Positions 42,101 through 53,337 of a stretch of 64,000 bases of DNA are shown here, piece by piece. The notes under the pieces were generated by a model that worked only from the letters and a program-made list of their open reading frames with translations, was not told where the DNA came from and made no database searches. The position numbers were made by a program, and so were the translations under genes. Each line of letters begins with the position of its first letter. The stretch's first letter is position 1. This stretch comes from Edaphochlamys debaryana (lineage: Eukaryota; Chlorophyta; Chlorophyceae; Chlamydomonadales): assembly GCA_016858145.1 (NCBI GenBank), contig JAEHOE010000001.1, positions 558,001-622,000 on the forward strand, given 5' to 3'.

Positions 42101-44809
42101 TGCCGCGCCAGGCCGCCACCTGGGCAGAGGGTGGTGGTGAGAGGGGAAGAGGGTGAGAGGCTGCGAGTGTTGGGTGTGGAAGGGGCACGGCGGGGTTGGC
42201 GGAGGGAGAGATGGAGCCGGTCGGGCAAAGGCCTCCAGCGGCTGTGTGTCCCCGGCGCAGTTCCCTGCCCTCACAGCCCGAAAATCCTGCCGCCCTCCTC
42301 ACCAGGGCGGTCTCGAACACGTTCAAGGGAGTGGACCGGTCCCCGGCCGCCACCGCAGCGCAGCGGCCCCTGCCAAAGCCCGACCTCGCCGCCGCAACCG
42401 CAGCGGCGCCGCTGCCCGCGGGGGGCGCCGGCGGAGCCGTCGCCAAGATCGACGCCGTGGCACCGGCGCCCTTCCGCGCCCTCAGCTCCGTCACCGCGCC
42501 CACCCAGGCATCGATGAAGCCCTGGTGCGGCCGGAAGGCATAGTCCTTTTGGAATTGTTGGCTGGGGGTCAGCGGCTCCCCTTCCTCCTCCGCTTTGCTG
42601 GCCCGTGGGCTAGAGGTATTGGGGCTGCGAGGCGCAGATCCACCGAAGCTGGTGCCGCCGGGGCCGTACGTCAGGCCCGCGGCCCGATCCGCTCGTTCCA
42701 GCGCCGCCAGGATCTTGGGATCCAGCCTCTTGACGGCCGCCATCACCGCCGTCGGCGCAACGGCAATCGCGGGTGGACGGCCGCCACCGTTCGACTGGCC
42801 CTGGCCCTCGCCCTGGCCCTGGCTGGCGCCCATGCCGCCGGCCGAGGCGCGGGGTGAGTTGTTGGCGACGGCGGCGTCCACTGCGGCCGCCACCTCCGAG
42901 GGCACCACCGCCCGCTGGCCGTGGTACCTACGCAGCCGGGAGGGCGGGACGTGGGCCTCCTGCGCTTTCCTGCCCTCGTGGGGACCCTCCTGCCCCGCCC
43001 ACGCCCCGACATCAGCAGCACGGCAACACTCCAGGCTGCTCCCGGCCCCAGGAGCTCCAGCCCCAGCCCCGGCCCCGGCCCCGGCCCCAGCCACCCATGC
43101 TCCCGGCCTCCTTTCCTGCCGCCCCAGCCCCATGCCTTACGCCCCACCTCAGGTCTATGGCCGCCGTGACGTAGCCCAGGCGGGCAAACACCTCCTGTCG
43201 GGAGCGCACCGCGTCCATGCCCTCGCCTGGGGGCGGCGGGGCAGGCAGGGAGACACACGCGCCGGGGCTTTGAGGCACGAACCCAAGCCCCCACTGGCTT
43301 CTCCCAAAGCCCTGACCGTGAGAAGCTCAGGCGTTGTGCCAAGCACGCCATGCCGCCTGGCCCTCCACCCAGCCGTGCTCCGCCCCGCGGCCCCCCACCC
43401 ACCCAGGTCGTGGAGGAAGACCACCACAGGCCGCCGGAGCAGCGGCGGCGGCTCCTCCACCTCCTCGTCCTCCCCCTTCCCAACCCTCTCCTCCCCGCCC
43501 TCCGCGCTGGCCTGTCCCGCCTCCGCCGGTCCCTCGCTGCCCCCAGCGCCCGCCGCTGCCCCGCCTCCACCCACGGAGGCCACGGCCGCCGACCCAGGCC
43601 TGCTGGCTCCCAGCGGCCCCACCGCGGGGGAGCCCGCCCGGCTGCCACCGCCACCACCACCTCCGTTTACGCCCCAGCCTGCCCCGGCCAGCGCTCCTCC
43701 TCCCCCAGCCGACCAGGGCCCTCCCGTGAAGCCGCCGTCGGGCGGCCCCCCGAGCGACGCTGCCGACGCCTCGCCAGCCACCGAGCCCGGTCCGGCGGAA
43801 GCCGCATCGCTCCCGACCTCGCTGGGCCGCGCCCCCGCCCCCCCCTCCATTGAGTCCAGCGCCGAGGAGGCCTCGGGGGTAGGCCCCGGCTCCAGCACCT
43901 GGTCGGGGGGCCGCACGACGCGCATGGGCACCCAGCCCTGCGCCCCCGGCTCCACAAAGTACTCATACTCCTCCACCACCAGGCCTGGGCGGGGGGAGGG
44001 GGAGGAGGAGGGGGGGACGGAGGAGGGGGAGGGGAAGGGGTAGAGGGAAGGAGGGGGAGGGGAAGGGGTAGAGGGAAGGAGGGGGAGGAGAGGCGCATGA
44101 GGGATAGAGCAAGCCGGAGCGGGTAGCGATTTGGCGGGTGGAGTGCGCGTGTGGACCCCCGGGGAATGGGTGTACTCCCGGCTCGGGTGCCGGCCCACGC
44201 CCGCTGCGTGAGGTCTGGCGGCTCACCCGGGGGCGCGGGTGCGGGCACGGGCCAGCGGAACGTGGCAGTGTTCACCTGCGGCCATGGGTGGGGCGCCGTC
44301 AGGGGTGGGACGAGGTAGGCGGCAGCAGGCCCTCGAGCCCAGCACGGGCGACGGCCCTGCCCTCTTCCCTCTTGCCTCTTGCACCCCTCTCCGCCCGCCA
44401 GCTACCCCGCACACCCCGCTGTTGCACCAACCACCCCGCGTCTCACGATGGGCGGCGAGTGCCGCTCCCTGGAGCGCTGCACGGCCCTCAGCAGCGCCTC
44501 CCGCATGGCGCCCACGTCCACACAGGCCTGCGCCTGCCCCGCCCGGGAAGCCCGGGGCAGGCGCTGCCCCGCGTCGCTGGAGCCGGGCTGGCCCACTTGG
44601 CTGCTCCGTGAGGGTTCGGCGCCCACTTGGCTTTCCCGTGGAGTTGACCCGGCGTGGCTGCTCCGTGGGAAGGACCCGGCATGGCTTCCCCGCGGCGTTC
44701 CGCCCGCTTGACTGCCCCGAGGTGTTTCGCCGGCGTGGCTGCCACGAGGTGTGTCGCCAGCTTGGCTGCTACGTGTCCCATGCTCCGTTGACCGCCTGTA
44801 ATGCTCCAT
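39179..44809 (-). CDS. Alpha/beta-hydrolase-fold protein with degenerate nucleophile and giant Ala-rich insert
   Basis: Eleven minus-strand exons: 44447-44809, 44227-44275, 43403-43984, 43148-43226, 42303-42927, 41996-42119, 41655-41809, 41355-41450, 41179-41224, 40064-41042, 39179-39911, in phase, 1,276 residues. The N-terminus has repeats around TPRGSHAG. The fold is clear: RRPVVVFLHDLG (oxyanion strand), YVTAAIDLRYHGQR, DSVWDLVLLMDAL, RMGVTGVGLGGTAAWLLAALD (nucleophile elbow), APVLGLEACGWAL, GPRPLLVVAAANDPICPLAG (acid, D734) and VVAEGVGHTETGAM (His, H1241). This order matches plant/algal peptidase-like hydrolases, where the elbow reads G-x-S-L-G-G. Here the Ser position is Gly610, so ordinary Ser-His-Asp catalysis is not expected. 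About 460 Ala/Glu/Arg-rich residues, likely one long helix or coiled coil, sit between acid and His. A Gly/Ser-rich insert also lies in exon 5. Function unknown. Confidence 0.78.
43985..44096. repeat. Purine-rich intron tract with 28-bp duplication
   Basis: The plus strand is almost pure G/A with many runs of 3-6 G; a 28-base unit containing AAGGGGTAGAGGGAAGG is duplicated. On the transcribed (minus) sense it is a C/T tract leading to the acceptor at 43985, so it may simply be a long polypyrimidine tract. The G runs could form quadruplexes. Confidence 0.75.
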
Positions 44810-45140
44810 TGCTGCTGTCAAGTGTCGAAGCGCGGGCCTCGCATGTTCAGACGCATGTCAGGGGAGTGCACGCGACTCAAGCTTGAGCAACTGAAGTCTG
44901 AGTGGTTGGTTTGGCTAGGCACTATGTATTTGTTGCAAACGGAGGGCCGGCAAGGGCTTTTGCGGCATGGGGCTGCATGGGAAGCGCGCTCTGCAACACA
45001 CACCAGAGGTCGGCAGCGACCTGAGCTCGGTTCCCCCACCTGCGACTGCGCCACTCCTTCCAGCCTACATAACCAACCCCTACGAGGCATCTGGGTCGCG
45101 CTCCCGCCCTGTACCCTCGACCAATCGCACTTGCCAAACC
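44810..45140. promoter_or_regulatory. Shared upstream region of divergent genes
   Basis: 331 bases separate the start codons of the hydrolase-like gene (-) and the beta-strand-rich gene (+), so both promoters and 5' UTRs must lie here. No individual element recognised. Confidence 0.5.
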
Positions 45141-47711
45141 ATGGGCTCCGACAAGCCTCAAGCAGTAGACTGGAGCTCCACTACCTACGGGCTGAAGCTC
45201 AAGGCCCCAAAGGTTGTTGTGGGGCCGTTTGAGCTAGGCCTCGCCGGTGAGGCACGGAGTGCTGCTGATGGCGAGACGGCACAAGCCCTCGGCGCCGTGT
45301 TTAAGCCCACCATCACAGTCAAGGTGCGGAAATGCTGCCGGCGAGGGGATTGACGACGGGCTCGGCGCCGCTGATGGAGCGATTGCCCGAGAAAAGGGGC
45401 TTGCGCCGGCACCACGGAAAGGGGCGACTCTTACTCCCGGATCGCGAAGCGTTAGCCGATACATAGGCTCGCTGGTTGAGGGGGCCTGCTTGCAACGCTG
45501 GGGGCCCGCTCCAGGGCCGCACACCTCAAACCCTCCGACTCGCTTTGCCATAACCCTCGCGCCCCCCGCGCCCCCGCAGGACATTATCATCCGCGGCAAG
45601 CTGGAGGTCGAGCCCAAGGAGCGGAAGCTGAACTACAGGTGGGCCTGTCAATCGGGGGCCCGAGGGGGCCGCCGCGCCACGGTGCCCGTGTCGGCCCAGC
45701 CGCCGGCCAGCCGTAAACCCGCAACCCCCAAAACCGGCTATCCGGACTCAATCCTGGCCCTCCAACTCTGCCTGGTTCAGGGGCTTAGATCCCTATGATC
45801 ATACCGGCAGCCAGCCATACGCCCCCAGCAAGATCCTCTCCCCCTCGACTGCACCGTGCCAAGCCAACCGACCCGCGGGGGCCTAGTGGCTGCCTCTGGC
45901 CCGCCTGCCCACAATTAGCACCCGATCCCCAATCAAGGGCCCTGCTTGCACCCCCCCCCCCACCCGACAACCCCGCAATCCCCGCCCGCTTCTCACCCAT
46001 TCCAACACCTGAAGCGCCCCGAGCGTCTTCCCCCCTCCGCTCCTCGTCACCCCCCTCCCCCCTCCTCCCTCCCCCCCCCTTGCAGCAAGAAGCTGCGCCT
46101 GCCCTTCCTCAACACGGAGCTCTTCCGCGTGCGCCTGTCGGCGCAGCTGCCCTCCGCCGAGGCTGCCGGCGGGGTGCTGGGCCGCGGGCTGGGCCTCACG
46201 CTCAGCTTCGACACGGACAAGGCCTACCAGCGGTGCGCCCGGGGGTGCCGGGGGGGTTGGGGGAACGGTAGGGGCTGGAGGGGCTGGAGGCGGTGGGGGT
46301 TGAGGTTTCAGCGAGTCCGGCACGGCACGGTGTGACCCAGCGGTCATCGTGCTAGTCGCATGGAGCTGGGGCCTCGTGGGCCTGGTGCTTGGGCAGGTGA
46401 CAACCGAGGCGGCGGGGCCCGCGGGTGGTTACTGGTACGACCAGAGCGCAGGCACTGGCCAGGCGGCTCACTCAAGGCGGCTGCTGACACCCGCCTTCCT
46501 TCTCTGGTCTCTGCCCTCCTCCCCCCTTCCTCTCCCCGCCAGCTCCATTGTGCGCAAGGCGCCCAGCTACTCGGTGCAGCTGGCGCCCCGCCTGGGCCTG
46601 CCGCGGGCCGCCTGGGAGGCGGTGCACTTCCCGGGCTCCGTGAGCCTCAAGGCAAGCGGGGGGCAGAGCGGGCAGGGGCTTCCAGCTGTGGAGGCGGGAC
46701 GCGGGGGCGGACGATGAGGGCAACGGGCGCCACACCCGTTGGTCAGACCATCCATCAGGCACTGGGCGCTTTGGGAGCTGCCTTGTCGAGATGCAGTACT
46801 GGGCTCAAGCTCACGGCTCGTGCGTTGTGTGACCCTACCTCCCCCTGCCCTCCTGTGCCCTGCCCCCCCCAGGCCAGCGGCACGCTGTCCCTCTCCGACG
46901 CCCCCACGCTGGCGCCCGTGCGGGGGCACCTGGACGTGCACTCGCTCACCGCCGTGGTGCGGCTGTACGATGCGTCCAAGGTGGGTCACAGTGGCCTGGG
47001 AGTGCGGGCGCCAGGGATCCACGGGCCTCCAACGCGGTTGTTACGCACCGATAGCAACCGGTGGCGTGCCGCCCTTCTACGACAATCAAGGGTCTGCTGA
47101 GGCCCCTCTCCTCCTTCGCGCTCATGCCCGCCTGCCTCCCACCTCCACCTCCTCCTCACCATCGTCGCCCTCCCCCTCCGCAGGTGAAGCCCTGCCGCAT
47201 GGCCCGCAACCTTGCGGACGTGGCGCACCGCCTGGCGCTGGAGGACGTGGAGGGTGGGGAGCCCCGCGGCGCCGCGGGCAGCAAGCGGTCCAGCAGGGAG
47301 CCCGCCAAGGTGGGCTCAGGGACCCCTACGGTGGTCAGCAGGACATGGGGTTTCGCTGGGCAAAGGCTTGGGGGCGGAGAGGCTCCGGAGCGGCAGCCCC
47401 GCTCCCCCATACGCGTCCACCCCCATAAAAATACGCACGGCGCTGATCCGAACCACGCACACCGGGTCCGCACTGGGTCCGCCCCGCAGGTGTCCCGCTC
47501 TGCGCCCGCTGCCGACGAGGAGCCGGACTTTATCGACCACGCGGCCGCCAAGACGCGGCAGTGGGTGCACGCCATCGCCGTCAACAGCTGCATCGCCACC
47601 AAGCACCTGCAGGAGGAGGCGGCCACGGCCGGGGAGCGGCTGCGGGAGCTGTTGGGCGGCCGCAGCGGCAACAACACCCCCGCCGCGGCGGCGGGCGCCG
47701 GCCGCAAGTGA
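45141..47711 (+). CDS. Beta-strand-rich protein, possible plastid envelope pore
   Basis: Seven exons: 45141-45323, 45580-45638, 46086-46232, 46543-46651, 46873-46980, 47184-47309, 47490-47711, in phase, 317 residues, starting MGSDKPQAVDWSSTTYGLKL. The first ~200 residues alternate polar and hydrophobic residues in short segments (GLKLKAPKVVVGPFELGLAG, KPTITVKDIIIRGKLEV, ELFRVRLSAQLP, GLGLTLSFDTD, SYSVQLAPRLGLPRA, GSVSLKASGTLSL), the look of a transmembrane beta-barrel. The order 'P-x-Y-x-x-x-L-x-P ... PRA ... FPGSVSL' weakly resembles chloroplast outer-envelope OEP37, but I cannot confirm this. The C-terminal ~100 residues are helical and charged. No signal or transit peptide is evident, as usual for outer-envelope proteins. 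The intron after exon 4 has a GC donor (46652). Function unproven. Confidence 0.7.
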
Positions 47712-49377
47712 GCTGGAGGAGCGGCGATGGGGCTGCAGGACGTGCTGGAGGCCCGTGTGAGGAGGCCTGGAGGAGGGGGGGTCTCTTTGGGTGGTGATGG
47801 GACAGACAAAGGACTGGGCGGAAGGGCGGATGTGCCGCCATGCGATACGTTTAGATACCGTAGACAGACGTTGAGCTGAGTCGAGATAGCTGGGAAGTGC
47901 TGTCGGGGTCAGCTGTGCCCTGCAGGGGGTGTACTAGGCGTCAGGAGGGCTCTGGTCACGTCCTCCAGCTGCCGGCGGAGGTGGACAGAAGGGATACGAC
48001 GCAACGGCTGCTGGGATAGCGAGCCGTGTGGAAGAGCTCAGGGGGGGCGCAGAAGTGCGCGTTGGGTAAACGGGGTAGGCTGTGGGAGGGGGTCATGTCA
48101 GATATGTCACATGGGTGCTCTCCTGCTTGGCAAGCCATGTTGACGTGTAGGGGGCAGTGCGGAGGCGCGGAATACGTCCGTTTCTGCGCAAAGGTTAGCT
48201 GCTGCGCAAAGTAGGTGCTACGCCTAGTCAAGACGACTCTTGCATTGGTGCTTCGGCGCATCTAGGTACGCTTTGGCAATGTACTGTGTCTCGTGTGGTA
48301 GCGCTTCTTGCGCGCTGTGCTTGCATTACAGAAGGCAGGGTTTACGCCGGAGGGCTGCGGTGGGTACGGAGGGTGTAGGTGGTAGCGCTGCGTTAGGTAC
48401 GGCAGGTGCGCAGTGTGATTTCCTTGAGGGTTGCCAGTCTAGGGGTTTGAGACGATTTCCGGCGGTGCTCTGCTGCTCCTGCAGTCAAGGTTGCACGTTG
48501 AGTGTGAGGAAGGCTATGCATCGACGCTGCAGTTGCTGCCGTGGAGTGTTACCGCTTATGTGTGTGGTGCTATGAGTGCCAGGTTGGCCAGCTGTCTGCC
48601 AGGCGCCGGAGGAGACATACATGCTCTGTGGTCGGCAGAAGACCGCTGCACCATGACTGCAGCGTGTGTAAGTGTTCACAGTCTTGAGGTGCAAGTGCCA
48701 GCGCTCGGTGCCAAAGCCTGGCGTGGACAGGGGTCTTCTGCCTTCACAGGGCTCACTTCTTGCATACTTGGCCATAAGCACGGTCCCGCCTCGGTAACGC
48801 TCCATGACAAGCTGCAGCCCTTGCCCTGACCAGCCACGCGCACGCATGTTCTGCAGCCATAACCCCCCTGACGTTGGGTCGCATTTACGCTGATCACATG
48901 CCAGCAACTAACATTCCCGCCGGACTTTGCTCTTCGCCCCCTTTCAGTTCCCCCACTTCACATCCGACACACGGAAGTGCTGTGTGCAATGCCCATGCTT
49001 TGCTTTATATCATCGCCCCGGTCCGTTTAGAAACACTGCTCCTCACGCATGGAGGCGCAAATCAACCTCCATACGCAACAGGCTTCCGCTGGACCCCTGC
49101 ACTCGCAGCATCGTCCGGCTCAAAGTACCTCGAGAGGAGGGGGACAGGCCCCCTGGGGGGAACGCCCGGCGCAAGCTTCACACGGGCCTGCGCCCAAGCC
49201 CCTCCACGCATGTCAGGGACACCTCTCAACGCGTGACACGCATCTCTCATGTTCCCGTACAGGGCAAGTCCCTTCTGTACTTGATCCCAACTCCCCGGCA
49301 GTGTGTTGCGCTTTCCAGGCCGCACACGCCTTGGGCCAGCATGCAGCGGCGGCGTCGAGGGCCTGTTCGTGTGCCGC
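47712..49377. other. Intergenic, about 1.7 kb, between convergent genes
   Basis: Holds the 3' UTRs of the beta-strand-rich gene and the minus-strand haloperoxidase. TGTAA on the minus strand at 48326-48330 is a candidate poly(A) signal for the latter. No coding or RNA feature recognised. Confidence 0.45.
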
Positions 49378-52300
49378 CTACCAGGCCACCTGGGGCTGGT
49401 TGCCGTACACGATCTTGTCCAGGTTGTCGTAGATGTACTGCGCGACCTTGTAGCCGAGCGAGAAGGCGTCCGCCGCAGACTGGGGAGGGTGGGCGGGTGG
49501 GTATGCAATGCGCATCGTCACGCACAGGGGCTAGCCGCGGCTGTGGCCTGAGGACTGTGGGACTGGGAACGGTACTGAGGACCACAACACTGTCCTCTGC
49601 AGAACCTCCCCCTCGCACTCAGCCCCTCGCACCTTGCGCCAGTGGGCTCCCGCGTACACGCGGCTGCTGAGGCACTCGTCGGCTGCCTGCTGCAGGTTGG
49701 TGTAGGTGCGGTCGGGGAGGTCGGGCCCTGCGGGGGGAAGCGGGCAGGTGGGACGGAGGGCAGGGGTTCAACATGCGTGGTCCTCGCACCGACGCGTGCC
49801 GAGGAGCGAGGGTGCGGCGCAGGTGTCCAAGCTCATGGCCCGCAGGGGGCGTACGACGGGGCACAGATGTCCTCCACCCCACACACACTCCCCTCCCATA
49901 CGCTCACAGTCGGTGCGGACGGTGAAGGTCTGGTTGAGGTTGGCCTCGCCCACGGCCTTCTCCAGCACGCCCCAGCCGCCGCCGAAGATGCCCTGGTGCG
50001 CCGAGGGGTACTCGGGGTGCTGGGGCATGGCCAGGAACGGCGCCCAGCGGGGGTTATAGTACTTCCTACGAGGCAGGAAGGGGCAGGAGGTAAGTAAAGG
50101 CTCCGTCCTGAGCAAGACTATCTCCCGTGGGGTATGAGTTGGCAAACGGCTGGTCCCCGTCGCACACGCACGCCCAACACGTGGCTGTGAGTCACATGAC
50201 CTGCACCTGCCTGATGGCGGTGGTGGGGCGCCAGCGGAGCGCGTGGAACTTGACGTACCTGCGGGGTGGCAAGGCCAGGGCAAGGACGCGGCGGGGCGCA
50301 GGTCAGCTATGTTGAATGCGGATCCCGATGAAAGGACGGTCACGCACCCAGGCCCCAGGCCGTTTGCCACCCCCCCCCTCACCACACGGTCACGGTGCCG
50401 TCGTAGAATGCGGCGCCCAGCTTGGCGAAGAACTTGGCCTGGTCGTAGGCCGAGTAGGACCTGCGTGGGGCGGGGGCGCCGGGGGGTCGCGGTCAACAAC
50501 TTCGACTCCATTGCTCAGTCCTTGGGTGAACTCTCAGTCCGTGGCGAGGGATGGGTGTCTCGGGCTTGGGCTGCCAGTGAGGCAGGTCAGGCCGAATGGG
50601 GCCCTGGCGGCGTGGCCCCCTCCTCCCAAGTTCGCCAGCGAGTTTCCCGAGTCTCTCGAGTCCCCCAGCGTGTCCCCCAAAATCTCACGAGGGTAGAAGG
50701 GAAATGGAGATGTTCTGTACCATCCCTGTTAGGCCGGAGGAGCCCTGGCCTCCGGAGCCGACGGCGCCTGGGGAGCGAGGGGAGGCACACAAAAGTCTGG
50801 GGATTAGTGCCATGGAATGCCAGCGGCGGAATGTCTGACCCCGCAAGGGTAGCTTGCCCCAGCTGATGACGTGCACACAATGGGCATCAGCGAGCATAGA
50901 ACGCTTTTCGTTGCGCAAGCGCATAGCTCTCCGGTGACCTTATCGTCGCCATGTTCCGCATGACAACATCCTTCATTTTGTGGCGCGATCGACCCACCCC
51001 AAAGCATACCAAAAGCCCCCGGCACTACATCGACATGCCCGGCACGGAATACAACGGAGCCACATCACGACCCGGACGCAGAATACCAGCCGAGACCGAC
51101 CGAGGACACCGACAGGGCCTGCCGCCGTCGGCACCCTTCGGCACCAACGATCCACGCATGCACGCCACCCACCCAGCCAGAACTTGGCGGTGTCGTTCTG
51201 GTAGGCCGTACGGTTGGACACCACGCCGCCCAGCTCCAGCAGCTCCTGCGTCTCGGCCTCGAACTCGGGGGTGCCGTACCTGCCGTACAGTAATGAAGAC
51301 AGGGGGGCGTGCGCTGAGCGCGGCGCGGGACGCAGATGAAAGCGAGCAAGGCATGTTCGCCGCTTGCTGAGGCATGGGCGCCGGGCAGGAAGCACTCACT
51401 TGTACCAGCTGTTGATGTAGGGAGTGGTGAGGCTGGGGATGCTGGACACCTGCGGGAGCGGGCGCCCGGCAGTGACGGAGTCAAGACAAGCAGGGGCTGT
51501 TGGGCGGGGGACAAGAAACCCCTAGGGCAGCGCATCTGCTTCCGCCACTGCAAGGAAAGCACTGCACTGCAAGGAAAGCACTGCACTGCAAGGAAAGCAC
51601 TTGCTCCGCTGTGGCATGGCAAATGCCACAGTCATTGCAATCCCAGCAAGGGGATTCAGGTGTCGCACCGGGTAGATAAAGGTGCTGCCGTTGGCGTACT
51701 GGGGGTACAGGACGAATGTCTGGTTGGGCTGGCCGTACTCAACGCTCCCTGCGGCCAAAGGGCGGCAAGTACCAGTAGGTGCGGGTTCCACATCGTCGCA
51801 GGAAGGGAGAGAGAGGTTACACATGTTGACAGGGCCTTGCAGGTGGTGCATGCTCAGCGCACGTGAAGCCTTGGAACGCCGCGTTTCGTCAGCTCGACGT
51901 CATTAGCTCTCCACCCACCCTCCGTGTAGCGGTACACGTTGTCCGGAACGTTGGGATCGTCCAGGGCTGGGGGGCGGTAGTAGGAGACGCTGAGGGAGCG
52001 GTCGGCCACACTGCAAGGGCCGGGATAAGGGGGAATGAAGGGGACATGAAGGGGGGGGAAGGGAGAACGAAGGGGACGTGAAGGGGGGGGGAGCGCCAGG
52101 GCGTGACAGGTGCGTGGCGGCTGGTAGGGACGGGGGCGCCCACTGACAGATCCTTCCTGGCTTGTGCATTTCACAAGCGAGCAGCTCTTGACGAGGTCTG
52201 ACGCACCCGATCTTGACGTATTTGATGGCGCAGTTGACGCCAATGGACGCCGAGACGTCCCGGGTCTTAGACGACACCCCAGATTGCGCCACCTCAGCCA

Positions 52301-53043
52301 GCAGCAGGTTGTCGAGCAGGCTGGGCGCAAGCTGTGGGGAGAAACGGGCCAGGATGGCATGTGCGGCGTAGGCTGTGGAGGAGGTGGCGGGGGGGGGGCA
52401 CGGGCAGGGCACGGGTGAGGGTGGAAGCAGGAGGACGGGAGTATTCCGGAGCATGCCGACCCCAACATGACCCAACGTGGCTGGCGTGACCCCAACAAGA
52501 GTGTCCCCCACAACGCGTGTGCTTTGCCCAGATAGGGTGGTGACTCCTCACCTGCTGCGAGATCAGCGTTGGGCTTCGTGGGTTTCGACTTCGACGTCTT
52601 GTACTCGAGGCTCGTCTTGTCTGCAAGAATGGAGGAGAGGGGTGGCATGGTGCTGTCAAGGTAACATGGGCGGGGGCGCACACCCGGCGCGTACGTGGCA
52701 GCTTGACCATGCGTGCGGTACCCACAGGCATCGTACTGCGCGATCGAAACTTGTGCATAAAGCCTGGACGTGACCTGGTTTGTGAGAGCCAGCGCGCGCG
52801 CGACCTGCGGGGGCGAAGGGGGTGTGGCAATGTGTGGATAGGGTGGGCGTGCGTGGACTCGGTGCGTGCTCACCATGCACAGGGAGCAGCTAGTAGCGCT
52901 CTGCAGTCACGTACCGCTTGCGAGTTGTGCACCCAGCGAGTGATAACACTGGGCTTTAGTTTTGCGCTGCATCCCGACATGAGCGCGAGGCCGACGAGCA
53001 CGATCAACGTCGTCGCCCGGCCGGGCAGACGTGACTCTGCCAT
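49378..53043 (-). CDS. Vanadium-dependent haloperoxidase / PAP2-superfamily protein, secreted (copy A)
   Basis: Fourteen minus-strand exons: 52915-53043, 52684-52804, 52552-52620, 52207-52372, 51919-52010, 51669-51748, 51400-51449, 51173-51279, 50689-50767, 50383-50460, 50211-50258, 49908-50065, 49633-49727, 49378-49479, in phase, 457 residues. A basic start and TTLIVLVGLALMSGC form a signal peptide, so export is likely. The three vanadate/phosphate-site motifs are intact: K327-x6-R334-P (KFHALRWRP), PSAH with H363 (usual form PSGH) and S-R415-x5-H421 (SRVYAGAH). Known members oxidise halides with H2O2; related PAP2 members are phosphatases. Substrate unknown. It sits head-to-head with a paralogue at 53338-57160. 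Peculiar here is a Lys-rich exon (52552-52620, around SLEYKTSKSKPTKPN) missing from the partner. One intron has a GC donor (50209-50210). The intron at 50461-50688 is nearly identical to the partner's. Confidence 0.85.
50461..50688 (-). other. Intron nearly identical to an intron of the paralogue
   Basis: This 228-base intron, read on the minus strand, matches the 229-base intron at 55530-55758 almost throughout. Long shared blocks include CTGGGGGACTCGAGAGACTC, CGCTGGCGAACTTGGG, TGCCTCACTGGCAGCCCAAG and ACTGAGCAATGGAGTCGAAG. Differences are mostly in the first 20 and last 30 bases. Confidence 0.9.
51547..51600. repeat. Three-copy 19-bp repeat in a haloperoxidase intron
   Basis: ACTGCAAGGAAAGC starts at 51547, 51566 and 51585 (period 19), within the intron at 51450-51668. 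Confidence 0.85.
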
Positions 53044-53337
53044 TTTCCACCGTTACGTGTTGTTTTGTAAAACTAACTTTACTAGAGCGGCTCGGGCTAT
53101 GAGCGACGGCGGCCGTATGCGAAAGTTACCGATCCGTACGTAAAGGATGCCCGCGCGGAGGCCAGCGCCACGGCCTCGCGGCCAAAACAGGCCGCGCGGG
53201 CCAGCACTTATTTCGTTCACGTGCGGTTTCGGGTGCGGCCAGTCTTGCGTACGGGTTCGACCTTTGGCCTGGACGTCCTGCACTTTGCCACCATAGCCGC
53301 GCCGGGCCCACACTGCGGTGCATACCATCAACCCACC
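53044..53337. promoter_or_regulatory. Bidirectional upstream region of the haloperoxidase pair
   Basis: Only 294 bases separate the two start codons, which point away from each other, so the paralogues share this promoter space. The side next to copy A is AT-rich (around TTGTTTTGTAAAAC at 53060-53073). No known factor site identified. Confidence 0.55.
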
